Below the pieces are notes generated by a model. It made no database searches. It was not told the origin of the DNA and saw only the letters and a list, made by a program, of their open reading frames with translations. Positions 10,699-21,165 of a stretch of DNA of 64,000 nt are shown here, one piece after another; position 1 is the first letter of the stretch; each line of letters starts with the position of its first letter. The stretch is from Batillaria attramentaria. Lineage: Eukaryota > Mollusca > Gastropoda > Batillariidae. The DNA lies in NCBI GenBank assembly GCA_018292915.2, contig JACVVK020000326.1, forward strand, positions 728,501-792,500, read 5' to 3'. The position numbers and the translations under genes were made by a program.

Positions 10699-13600
10699 CT
10701 GAAACTGCAAAGACAGAGACTTCCTTTAGAATCTAGGCTGTCTGCAACAACGGGCGGCATAGCTATATAGTATGTGGATCGAAACGTAGTAAGATATTTT
10801 TGGGTTGACGAAAAACATGGAAATTAGTAAATTACTCGTATGTTGTGGGCCAGCTACTTCTATGATGATGACAATGGCAAGATATATTGACGCCGCCGAC
10901 AATGACAACGACGATGATGATGATGACTACGACGACGACGATGATGATGATGACAACGACGACGATGGATGATGACACATCAACAATGGCCGTAAATGAC
11001 GTCTAAAACAAAATGTTGACAACAACGACGACGACGATGAAGTCGATAATAGTGATAAAACTGCACTGACCTGAACGGCTCCACTCCCCATCCAGCGAGA
11101 ACTGTGAAGATTCTGGGAGAGAGGTCGCGGGCGGGGTTCATGGCGTTGCCACAGTTGAGAGCCAGTGTCATGTTGGTGGCCACCACGATCAGCCCCAGGC
11201 TGATGGCCATCAGACCCGGCCGCGGACCCATGTTCCGTTTGTCCGAGATGGCCAGGATGGTGATCAGCAGGAAACACGTGGCGTACACCTGCGGCACAGC
11301 AAAATAACGACGCACCGACTGTACTATTCAGTTCATGATTGTCTTCTCAGGTCTTGAGTTCGAATCCCGGCTGTGGCCAAATATTTGTGCTGGCCTTTTT
11401 CTCGTTGCTCCGTCTTTGATATCACCCATACGTGGTGGAAAAGGACGTTAACCCCCCCCCCTACTCCCCCACCCCCCACCCCCCCAAAAAAAAACAACAA
11501 AACAAAACAAACGCTCATCAACCCTCCCACCCTCATGAATATCTTGATCTGTGTTGTGCTAAACGTATAGTGCTCTTATAGGGTCCCGTGAAAACAATGT
11601 CCACAGAGGGTAGTGTGGGTGTTTTGGACTTTAACGTCCCTTTCCACCAAGTATTGGCGATATCAAAGACTGGACATGACAATGAGTAAACCAGTACATT
11701 CTCGGCCTGTTTCAAGATTTTTACCTGCATGAGTAGTCCCCCGTGCATACACAGACCCGCAGCAATCAATCATTTTTCGTGGCAGCTTTGTGCTCCGTCG
11801 CGAAAAATGCGTGGTTGTTGCGGTAAGGGAGATTACTCATATATGTACTAATCTCGAAACAGGCCGAGAATGTACTGGTGTTGGTGAATGCGACAGTTTT
11901 CACCGCTTCTGTGCACACTGTGAAATAACACGGGGACCTCAAAGTTGTTCGCAACTGTCCACTTCCTTTGTCACCGAGTAGTTTAATTTTTTCCTTCTTA
12001 GGCATTACTAAGCTCAGCCCGGTTTCGGTTAGCCCGAGTCTGCGTCGTCGCGGGGGAAAGAGTAGCGAGGCCCCCGGAACTGACGGGAATGCCTCAGCAT
12101 CCACAGAAACCGTCTTCGCAACGGAAGACAGAAACCAGCCACACGCTGATATCGGCCACAGACCACAAAATTATGGCTTCCGGGTCATACTACGCTAAAG
12201 ACAGTACAACATTTTTGCCCCTTTTTAAAGTTGTATGTAGAGTTTTAAAAAAAAATGGCAATCTGGGGATTTGTTGTTGGCTTTGTAAATAAGTGTCATT
12301 CCAGGTAATAGTAAAATTAGGGAAAAATGAACCTGGCTTGTGGACTATTTGTATTCACGCGCGGCTGGCACAAAAGCCAGCAGAGGACAGAGGAATGAGG
12401 ATGTATGTGGTCGCTGCTAATATTGCAAAAACAGGGGAATACTGGAATTTGTTGAAATTTACCCTACACATGAGTCTTTGGCTGCCGGATTTTTGTGATT
12501 TCTGTGGTGAATTTTGAGGCATTTCTAGGGTGTCACATGCAACGGTATGTTTAAGAGGAATATATAGCGTTTTCTTGAAATTTGCATGTGTGTCCTATAG
12601 TCTCTGGGCTCGTATGCTTTTAGCCCTGTGTTAGAGTCTAACCTCTAATGATCTAAACTAGCTCTAGGGTTAAATTTTCTGTTGTTGTCTGGTTTTAAAT
12701 CAAGAAGCGGCGGGCCCATTCCAGCAAGGTGCCTAAGCCGTTATAGAAGGATTTTTTTCTTCCTGTCTTCGCTTCCTTTTTTAAAATTTAATTCTGCTTT
12801 TGGGTTTTTTTGTCCTAATCTGGGTTAGGCCCGTAGCCGTGGGTTAAAGTAACCTCGACTTTTACATACGGGCCCAGCCCCCTGTCGGCCTTCCGGCCCC
12901 AACTGTTGTGCGATACCATCTCCTTCTGGCTCTTGGGCTGTTCCTCCACACCCAAAAGGTATGATGAAGTAATACCACCACCACCGCCACCACAGCCAAC
13001 AACAGCAACAACAACAACATGTAGACCCAGTGTTCACCTGATCTCCAAGGCCTGTCCACGTGCTGACGTAGGGCTGGGGGTAGGTGGCAAATATGGCGGC
13101 CGTGGCTGTCTCCCCCTGCACTGTCCGCTGACCTCCATCATAGTGTTCAATGGCGTCTAGACGAATTATTTTTTAAAAATCAATCAAATTTCATCGGCCG
13201 CACTTTTGTTGCTACTTTCACAACTTTTTTCTTCTTGGTTGCAAGATGTATGCAATCTGAAGTGCACAGTGAAAGTGATCACAGGACTGGAAACACTCTA
13301 CCAACACCATCACCACCACCACCACTCACCACCACCACCAAAAACAACAACAACAACAACAACATGTTTTTGCTTGTACTGAGAGGAATTTGTGGTACAT
13401 CATGAACGTGGTCAGTTCTCCGTAAAGTTTTTGTAGGATTCATGTCGCCCGCGTGGTGTCCTTTCCAAACACCAAAATAATTTGCTATTAATTACACTAC
13501 GAAATCTGGCAAGTGCTCCATGGATGTAGCCTAAGCAGTCAGTTTGGTCACTGTGCAAAGTGTCATAATACTGCTTAGTTGGTACTGTTCGCCCGTTAGG

Positions 13601-14988
13601 GGGTGAAAATGTATACCAGTCATGCGCAAGAGGGGCAAAATACTCCATTCGTCCACGAACGGGGGCGACTGTATCCCCGCAACGCGGGAGGGGGTACAAA
13701 TGTACTACGGGGTCTGGCGAGGTGAAGGCACGTGGCCGCTGACTCCGTTCTACGACTTTACTTTATGCCGAAATATCGACGGAATTGACTGGTATACATT
13801 TGCACCCCCTAACGGGCGAACTATGCCAACTGAGCCATAATACTGTGTGCCAGATTTGCGAAGCAAGCAATGATGAAAAGGTACCTAAAGAAACCATCTT
13901 TCTCTTTGTCAACTGAATTTAAGTGAAAGAAGCACATTTTTGGTTAACCCTTTCACCCCTAAAGGAATCTCAATAGCGATAACGCTCTCTGCCTGGGAGT
14001 TTTTCAAGTGTGCTAGATCTAAAGCTGGGCTCTTGCACACAAAACCCTATTTCTCAAGAAGTATTGGATCCATCCTATAGGGGAAATCTTCCACTGTGCA
14101 GAGCATATGAGAGTCCGTCACATGCACGCATATTATTGTTAGGGTCTGCGAGACGGTAGGTGATACGGTGGCAGGGCTGAAAGTGTTAATTTATTTTTTG
14201 ATGGGTTTGGTTTTTGCATGAACTTGATTGCTAACTGAAGTTCACGTTACCCCAGTAAACAAGGAAGACGCAGGCAGAAGCGAGGAAGCTGCCCAGGTAC
14301 TGGCCGGCCAAGTAGGCCGGGAGCTTCACCCAGGGGAGACGACCGAGTGCAGCCATGGCGACGGACACTGCAGGATTGATATGGCCCCCTGATACACGAC
14401 AAACGGGTAAGGAGTCATTATACGTCAGACATGTCTCAATCTGTCTCTCAGACTGAGGCTGTAACTTGTGCTGCTGGTTGGCAAAGTTCACCCGGCCCTC
14501 TTGTGCCATTTTGCACCTCAGTCGTTTAAATGCACCTCTACGACCGTCGAGCCAACTGAACATAGCGACTGCACCATCACCACAAGGTAACCCAAACCCA
14601 TAACCTAAACCTAACCCTAACCCTAAATCTAACCCTAAACGGAAATAAATATGCAAACTATACTAAATAGCGTGGCTGCGTTGGTATGGTTCGCATGCTA
14701 CGTCCCAAGCGTGCGAACTGTACTGAGGTAACTTGCTGTATTGGAAGGTACTGGACGGTATCAATACTTTGGCCTTTACCGGGTTTGGTTTTCCCTAAGT
14801 TTCAACGAAGTGGTCGGTAATCACAACTACTACAACTACTACTACTGCTGCTACTAGTACTACTACTACAACTACTACTACTACTACAACTACTGAACAT
14901 AAAGTAGGCGTTTTACCCAATTGCTTCCCTCACTGAAAGCGGCCGCGCCGTTAGCTTAACACAACAGGCACGAACATGTGAATCACTC

Positions 14989-15024
<36 letters not shown>

Positions 15025-18000
15025 GCTTACCAGAGACCCCACCGGCCACATAGACCCCAAGCGTGACCCCAATGCCTGTGGCCCAGCTGATGGTGGTCTG
15101 TGACCCCGCCCCCGGCCCACCCAGCACGCGCTGTGCGATGGCAGTCAACGCCATTGTCTGCAGGGACAGATAAACAAATGTCAGGCTGAAATATTTCTGA
15201 TTTTCAAACCCAAAACCTCTAGGCCGTGGGCCGCCCTCGGTTTTCGTGTCATAAAATATTTTTGCAATGCAAATGACATTTTCTGGTTTTTATCATCAAT
15301 AATACACCATAACTAGATAGAAACTGGGAGATCTCAGCTGAAATGTTGCGCACTGGTTTTTAATCGCGGATGAAAGATAATTAGAAAGAGCTTGTAAGGG
15401 AGGTAATCGGATTTTACTGAAGAGGCGCCGATTCATTCACTTGATGAATAAATTAATTTTTCGACCAATCAGAAAGAGACTACGCTTGGAAACAAAATGG
15501 CTGCCCACGCTTTGTACGGGCGACCAATAGTAGTGAAACAGTTTTCTTTCAGCGAGAAAACGATGCAAAGAGTCTCGGAATGTCGCGAAAGGTGGTCTTT
15601 GTTCGTCTGCACTCAAGGAGACGTCGCTCGTCATTCTTTGGAAGCCTTTAGTGACCTCAACGTTGACGAGGCAGGGTTTCACAAGAAATGCTACAATCGA
15701 TTACAGGCATATCATAGTTCAAGGTAAGTTTCTGCAACTTTTGTTCGTGGTGCTTCGGATTAGGTTTGATTTATTAAATTGAATGAGAAGTTCGTGAAAA
15801 TAGTATGTAATCACAATGATAATATGAGCATTTTTCAGTGATCTTGATAATTACGTTGCCGGACCTCATAATATAGACAGGTCTAGACTTCTTTGTAGTC
15901 ACGGTCAACTTCAACGTAGCACGATGAATAGCGTATATTTAAAAAAAAAAAAAAATCGAGAGTTCCACTACTTCCTAGATCAGTACTAATTGAGTTGTTT
16001 GGGGAGGGGATCGGGGAGTATTTCAGCTGTGCCAAGCATCCTGCCTAAGGTCACTATATGCCTGTTGCTGGTACAATATTTTTCAGATGAGGCCAACAAG
16101 AGGCAACTTTACCATGGGAGCATGTATCTGAGGGAGCAGGTCATGTCAGTGACATCACCAGCAGTATGGCCTGCTGACAGCAAGGATCTCACAACGGAGC
16201 ATGCTATGGAGATGGTTCTTGTGGGCTTGTTCAATTTATTGGTGTGGATGTGTGGTACTTCTATTAATGAAGTTTGGCTGGACAAATTTGCTGATGTCAG
16301 TGGGACTGTAAAGAGAAAGATTCTTGCCACTGCACAAGACATCTTACATGTAGCTAACAGTGCAGATGAAGCTGAGAGCCAGGTGTGTGATGGTGCTTCA
16401 GATTGTGACAGTGACACATCAGAGTATGACAGTGATATCTGAGGTGACAGAAATTACTGGTAAAGCCACAGCATTGGGGGCTAAGGCAACGCCAGTGTAA
16501 ATTCTGACAGTGACGTCTGAGGTATTAACAATTAAAGCCACAATATCTGAGAGTGTGACAACACCAGTTTAAATTCTCACAGACCAGTCAGATGATGAGA
16601 CAGGGCATTCAGGTGCTACACCAAGAGACCGTGAAAACAGACCATGCAGTTTTCTGCCTTGTATTGTAAGTAATTATGAGCATTACTGTTTCGTTATGCT
16701 GTTCAACTTTATCGTTTTAAATACTAATGGCACTGTACTCAGTCAGGAGTTGTTTTTTTTTTTTTCAGCTTTATTGCATACTGCTGCGTCTCAATCTCCT
16801 CATTCCCAATATAATATATTATGATGTTTGTTGCCCATCTTTACAATAAACTTTGTTGAGTGGTGTCATTTTTTACATCTCAGTATTGGTAAGACCAGAG
16901 AAATGGTAATTGATTTCAGGGAAAAAAGCCAAGTATGTTGATCCTGTAGATATTAAGGGGGAGGTATTTCAGAGGGTTGACCTATATATTATATACTTGG
17001 GGGTGATTATTGACAGCAGACTGAACTGGAATGCTAACACTGATCATGTGATAAAGAAATCTCAATCCAGACTGTACTCCTTGAGGAAATTACACTCTTT
17101 TGATGCTAGTGAGAAAACTCTGAACATGTTTTACACACATGTATGTATATACATGTCCATTGTACTTTTTGTAGGCAGTGTCCTCTTCTTGGGCTGTGTC
17201 TGTTGGGGTAGTCAGATCTCAAAACAGGACAGGGGTAGAGTGGACAAAGTTGTAAAGAAAGCTGAGTCAGTGGTGGGGAAACCCCAGAAGAGGCTTGAAG
17301 TGATAATTTATTATAAGAGACTTGAGAAAAAAACATCTCTGTCATGTCCAGTGTCTGACAGTGACACCCCCTGTTCAGCCTCATCGAGGGCCAGAGAAGT
17401 ACATTCAGTGGGAGAATAATTACTCCTGCAAGCCAAACTTAAAGGCATAGGAGATCTTTCTTGCCTGAAGCTACTAAAGCGTTTAATTGATGATTAGAAC
17501 TTAGCTTTGATCAGATAACTGTAGGTCTTAGTCTGTTTTCAGAGCGTGCCGTCCACTACCTGTTGCTGCTGTACAGTGTGCTGCTAAAGTGAAATAACCC
17601 CTGTTGTGGTTGTGTTCTCAAAGTATTCTAACAGTTTTAGTTCTTTTTATATTATGTTTGAAATTATGAGGCAAGATGACTAGTGCATTGGAAATCCGAA
17701 TGTATTTCACCAGGTGATGTATGGCGTGGAGGTGTGGAGTGTACGACTATGGCTGAGTGTGTGTGCGCATGTGATATGTGGATGAGCAGATAAGTGTGCA
17801 AAGCATGGTTGATTTTATGTGGAGATTTTGTTTTTGTGATGGACTAAATTATTTTGAATTACAGTTTTCTTCTTAATCATGAAATTCATAACAGTATTTC
17901 TGCCAGGAGTGTATTTGATGGGTGTATGAGTGAAGAGTGCGTGGATGCATGGTGTAAATTACATAGGCGTACACCAGTAGATCAGTGCCTATGATGAACT

Positions 18001-19734
18001 ATAGTAGTATCCCCTGAATTGTAGATTTGTTTTTAATAATGTAATTATAATACGTAGCTTCACTATGTAGTATGTATTATGTGTGCAGGTTATTTCACTT
18101 TGTGGTGTGTGGCATGGCGGTATGCATGAGAAGAGTGTATGCTATGACTATGGATAAGTCACTTAAGTGTGTGGGTGCATATATGTGATGGGTGAACGCG
18201 CGTGTGGGTGCATGGCTGATTTCTTCATGGAGATTTTGTTATTGTGTCATAATAGTTGTACTGTGTATTATGTGATCAAGAGCTGTACACGATAAATTTT
18301 CCTGAGGGGATTAATAAAGTTCTTATCTTCTTATTATCTCTCTTATATTTTTCCTACCTGCAAGTAACCTTAACTGCCAAATTTGTTTACTAATCATGTA
18401 TAGTTTATATTGTCATAGGCAAAAGGGACAAGACAGATTGTTTTGAATAGAATAGTGCATCATTTGCAGCCACAAAACATCACAGTATTGATACTTCTTA
18501 TGAAGGGTCATCACAGACTTGTCCCTCATTTTCTGAAGTAGTGCGCATACTTACGTTTGGGATCTCTTCAGATTTGAAATCAGCGTGAAATTTACATTTA
18601 GGGACACTTAAAATTTAGTGATTCCCACAAATTTGAAAAAAACTCAAAAACTAGGCCTTTTAGAGGCCTCTGGCCCACGGCCTACTCGGAAGGAATATCA
18701 TCAAAGGCATGCACAAGACGCAGTCAGTTTGTCATACTAATACTACATGCACATGTACCATCAATACTGCCAGTAATACTACTAATAATAACAATTATAG
18801 CAATAATAATAATAATAATAATACTGACTACTACTACTACTACTACTACTAAGATAAGATAGATTTATTGCTTCTTAGTTACAATTAAGAAGAATGTGCT
18901 TTGCTCCTCTTGATAAAAAAAAACCAAACAATTGATATACACAAACATACCATAGAAATACATATACACATTCACACACTCAGTCATTGGCTAAAACACA
19001 ATTTAAGAGAATAGGCATTGGCATTGCCTCACATTAAACTATGTTAAACAAGCACTAAGAATAACAGTTAAAATGGAGGGGCAGGCCTAACACAGAATAC
19101 AGATCACAGATAACAGCTCTCTCTACATATAGATCCTTCATCCACACACATCTTATCTTCTGAGCTCGCACAAGCACCCGCATCCACCCACACACATCAC
19201 AGGGTAAGATATTAGACCGTTGGGGATGATTCACTAGTGTTCATATATAATGTCAATGCATAGGACGGGTATACTATTACCCGGTAAGTAAAGAGTTCAA
19301 CGTACTGGAGTGCTTCCACACCAGTGTATCATTTTTCATTACACTTTAATCCTGACTAAGGCAATCATTTAGGGCAATGACAGAGGATGGAATGAATGAT
19401 TTCCTAAAACTACTACTACTACTACTACTACTGAGTAGTATACTACTACTATACTGAATAATAATGATAATGATAGTAAGTCACGAGCATTCACTAAGAC
19501 ACAACACATCAACACACGTAGACTAAATCACACACAACAACGTAGTGCGAGGGGTCAGCTCAAAAGTAACTCGAAAGACTACACTGACTTGGAAACTGCA
19601 TTTACTAAACCACTCCACAACCAATCGATAATTTTGAAGCAGGGTACAGCCATACTCACCAAAAGGATGAACGTTCCCAAACATTCGGCGATGAATTCTT
19701 TTACGATCGGCCGGCCGTGGAAATTGAGATACAT
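10524..19734 (-). CDS. Gene B: aquaglyceroporin with atypical pore filter
   Basis: Glycerol/water-type membrane channel. Six exons join in frame: 19734-19660, 15157-15031, 14388-14251, 13156-13038, 11288-11071 and 10698-10524. They give 852 nt, or 283 aa, close to the usual 270-300 for the family. NPA box 1 is at residues 72-74 and NPARD at 204-208; the C-terminal helix begins DYNWWWVPIVGP. Aligned by hand to GlpF, the filter positions W48, G191, F200 and R206 read T52, N192, N201 and R207. Three of the four have changed to polar residues while both NPA boxes are intact. Intron 1 is 4.5 kb and carries foreign DNA (a gene-family fragment and LINEs). The start is ATG 19734; two longer upstream frames need non-ATG starts. 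Same exon lengths as its neighbours, so a tandem duplicate. Confidence 0.94.
11071..11288 (-). CDS. Gene B exon 5 (second NPA box)
   Basis: 218 nt from acceptor TGCCGCAG; encodes helix 5, CGNAMNPARDLSPR and AGWGVEPF. Donor is AG|GTCAGTG, phase 2. N192 and N201 of the pore filter lie here. Confidence 0.94.
11351..11465 (+). mobile_element. SINE-1 copy c, 5'-truncated
   Basis: It begins inside box B (TTGAGTTCGAATCCC) and runs to GGACGTTAACCCCC next to a C/A-rich run. It lies in intron 4 of gene B. Confidence 0.75.
11613..11705 (-). mobile_element. SINE-1 copy d, body fragment
   Basis: Contains the reverse body signature TTTAACGTCCCTTTCCACC and GATATCAAAGAC, without the tRNA-like head. Confidence 0.65.
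12150..12600. repeat. Dispersed repeat R-1, copy a
   Basis: A long diverged match to 59727-60217 in the same orientation. Shared blocks include CTACGCTAAAGA[CT]AGTACAA, CACATGAGTCTTTGGCTGC and CGTTTTCTTGAAAT. No coding capacity. It directly abuts a MITE at 12607. Confidence 0.75.
12607..12874 (-). mobile_element. MITE-like element, copy 2
   Basis: About 268 bp with inverted ends resembling GGGCCCGTATGTAAAA. Read in reverse it matches the element at 28934-29215 throughout, including the motifs GGCCTAACCCAGA and CTCTAGGGTTAA-like blocks. It lies in intron 4 of gene B. Confidence 0.7.
13038..13156 (-). CDS. Gene B exon 4
   Basis: 119 nt, phase 1 start after CGTCTAG; encodes the loop C stretch with ATAAIFATYP and ends GLGDQ at CAG|GTGAAC. 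Confidence 0.93.
13496..13868. repeat. Inverted-repeat element (370 bp)
   Basis: The arm 13563-13623 is the near-perfect reverse complement of 13786-13845; a 36-nt core (from GTTCGCCCGTTAGGGGGTG) has one mismatch. Outer pieces CGAAATCTGGCA (about 13500) and TGCCAGATTTGCG (about 13849) extend the symmetry. A third, degenerate version of the core sits in the 160-bp centre. It lies in intron 3 of gene B. Confidence 0.85.
14251..14388 (-). CDS. Gene B exon 3 (first NPA box)
   Basis: 138 nt, acceptor GTATCAG, then GGHINPAVSVAM, GRLPWVKLPAY and helix 3 to FLVYW. Donor G|GTAACG, phase 1. Confidence 0.94.
14590..14640. repeat. Interstitial telomere-like repeat
   Basis: Imperfect run of CCCTAA-type hexamers (TAACCTAAACCTAACCCTAA and on), matching the TTAGGG telomere unit common in molluscs. 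It sits inside intron 2 of gene B, so it is not a chromosome end. Confidence 0.8.
15031..15157 (-). CDS. Gene B exon 2
   Basis: 127 nt. Acceptor CCCTGCAG opens TMALTAIAQRVLGG, then helix 2 reads TISWATGIGVTLGV, with Thr52 where gene A and C have Trp. Donor TCT G|GTAAGC. An (AAT)n run begins just past the donor. Confidence 0.93.
15497..16442 (+). pseudogene. Fragment of uncharacterised multi-copy gene family
   Basis: The first exon-like piece, 15497-15723 (75 codons, ATG to donor AAG|GTAAGT), contains FHKKCYNRLQAYH. The second, about 16086-16442, contains VWPADSKDLTTEHAMEMV, LFNLLVWMCGTS and an AQDILHVA block, then an acidic end with TAG/TGA close by. From memory, similar Cys/His and 'NFLVW' blocks occur in large families of unknown function in molluscs and corals. 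The two pieces do not splice in phase (2 against 1), and the usual longer C-terminal part is missing, so this looks broken. Function unknown; a mobile-element origin is possible. Confidence 0.5.
16880..18345 (+). mobile_element. LINE remnant, reverse transcriptase C-terminal part
   Basis: Frames with small shifts read KTREMVIDFR, then YLGVIIDSRLNWNANTDHV, LYSLRKLHSFD and VVKKAESVVG, the region behind the RT catalytic core in CR1/L2/Rex-like non-LTR elements. It ends in GGGGATTAATAAAG followed by TTCTTATC-type tail repeats. Frame breaks show it is dead. Confidence 0.8.
18850..19410 (-). mobile_element. LINE 3' region, reverse orientation
   Basis: Begins with AAGATAAGATAGATTTATTG, the reverse of an AATAAA-type LINE end with a TCTTA-type tail, and continues with non-coding 3' sequence. 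Boundary at the high end is uncertain. Confidence 0.45.
19660..19734 (-). CDS. Gene B exon 1 (start codon)
   Basis: 25 codons from ATG 19734: MYLNFHGRPIVKEFIAECLG, then TFILL, donor TTG|GTGAGT, phase 0. The length equals exon 1 of gene C. Confidence 0.88.
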
Positions 19735-20339
19735 GCTGTGATGTTTTACACTGACTCCCTGCAGCACTGACAAATTTCAAAGAAGTTGTTTCACTGAGTG
19801 AACCTGACTAAAAAAAACACAACAAAAAACCCCAACAACAACAGTGTAACTATACTGGGACGATCAGGTTTCTTGTCTGTGTTAATCTGATGACCTAATT
19901 GCGGTAACAGTAATTGCAGTTGCTTGTCTGATCAGGACAGAAGCACCACCGGGCCAGCAAATGTGATTTCCCCGTATGTGCAACCAGTGTAAGTCACGAT
20001 CATGTGGCCGGTTAAGGGGAAAAAAAAGGGTTTTTGGGTCGGTGGGCGAAATCGCGGTCAGTCCAGGCCCGGTAGGGTAAGGGTCGGGAAAAAGCTAGTG
20101 TACCATAAACGCTGCCACAGGTATTTCTTGGTTTTTCCATCACCTACTGAGATAAAGACGATCACTCAGTCCCCTCCCCCCTCGCCCCCCCCCACCCCCC
20201 TGCTTTCTCATATATAGATAGATAGAGAGAGAGAGACTTTGGGCTACTGTACACACTTACACATGGTTTTTGGTGCAGACGCACACCTCTTTCTTCGATG
20301 TTAAACAATTGAGGTTTATAAAGTACAATTGCTTTTTCG

Positions 20340-20342
<3 letters not shown>

Positions 20343-20428
<86 letters not shown>
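20343..20428. repeat. (GT)n microsatellite
   Basis: About 86 bp of GT with one GC variant unit. Confidence 0.96.
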
Positions 20429-20430
<2 letters not shown>

Positions 20431-20619
20431 ACAGAGAAGGAGACGGGTGTGTCTTTTTTATCAGCGGGTTTCTATCTGCGCTTGTCGCGACCCTTTTTGA
20501 CTACTCAGTGAACTCGGTGGAGTATAAGTGCATCTTATCAACCCCGTCACCTGACTAACATCCGGCCGTGATCGGTTAAACAAGGTGGTTCTGGAAAATT
20601 CGTCTTTACCATATAAAAG

Positions 20620-20621
<2 letters not shown>

Positions 20622-20672
<51 letters not shown>
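20622..20672. repeat. (CA)n microsatellite
   Basis: About 50 bp of CA, 190 bp after a GT run, so the two could pair within one strand. Confidence 0.96.
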
Positions 20673-20676
<4 letters not shown>

Positions 20677-20889
20677 TTTGATCAATGTGTCACCGATGAA
20701 GTAACTCGCGATGGCATTCACATCAATTATTATTGTCATACAAAAGATTCTAATGAACAAAACACTTTCTGAAAAGTATCTAAGACTATAATTATGGTAT
20801 CAGTCAACACGTCAACGTATGTAATCAAAGAAGAAACACTGCTTGATATTTTAGTACTTAAACGAGCTAATTCCACCGATGCTAAGCTA

Positions 20890-21165
20890 GTTCATGTTTT
20901 GGATCAGCCGTGAGTGCGCCTGTACGCTCGAAATACTCTATCTTGATGATAAGCTTAGCTCTTAATCCGATACAATGTTGTTTACACTTCAAATTCTACG
21001 ACTGTTGTTACACTACTGGAACGCTCAGAGTGATCGAGTGCGCTGCATTACAGACGCCGTCACTGTCCAGGTACCTTAGTGATGGTGATGATAGATACCA
21101 CGAAAACAGCTCTAGCCGATCTGTGAGCATAAAAGGAGGTAGAATTAGCCCCTTAAATTTCCTTT
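20890..21165 (+). repeat. Dispersed repeat R-2
   Basis: Shares CTCGAAATACTCTATCTTGA, GATACAATGTTG, TGTTACACTACTG and CCACGAAAACAGCTC in order with 63650-63990. Confidence 0.75.

Larger units (their letters stand above)
15220..18684. other. Candidate inserted segment bounded by 13-bp inverted repeats
   Basis: TAGGCCGTGGGCC at 15220-15232 is repeated in reverse complement at 18672-18684. Between them lie fragments of an uncharacterised gene family and a LINE remnant. The whole sits in intron 1 of gene B. It may be a worn DNA element, but the repeats are short and no target duplication was confirmed. Confidence 0.35.

Noticed and set aside
13412..13840. Frames with WYTF.PPNGRT on both strands
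   Set aside because: Both come from the two arms of an inverted repeat, so the shared peptide is no evidence of a protein family.
14590..14640. Chromosome end
   Set aside because: Only about 50 bp, imperfect, and inside an intron with a gene on both sides.
19523..19780. Longer N-terminus for gene B from 19773 or 19780
   Set aside because: These starts are TTG, not ATG; ATG 19734 gives the same exon length as gene C.
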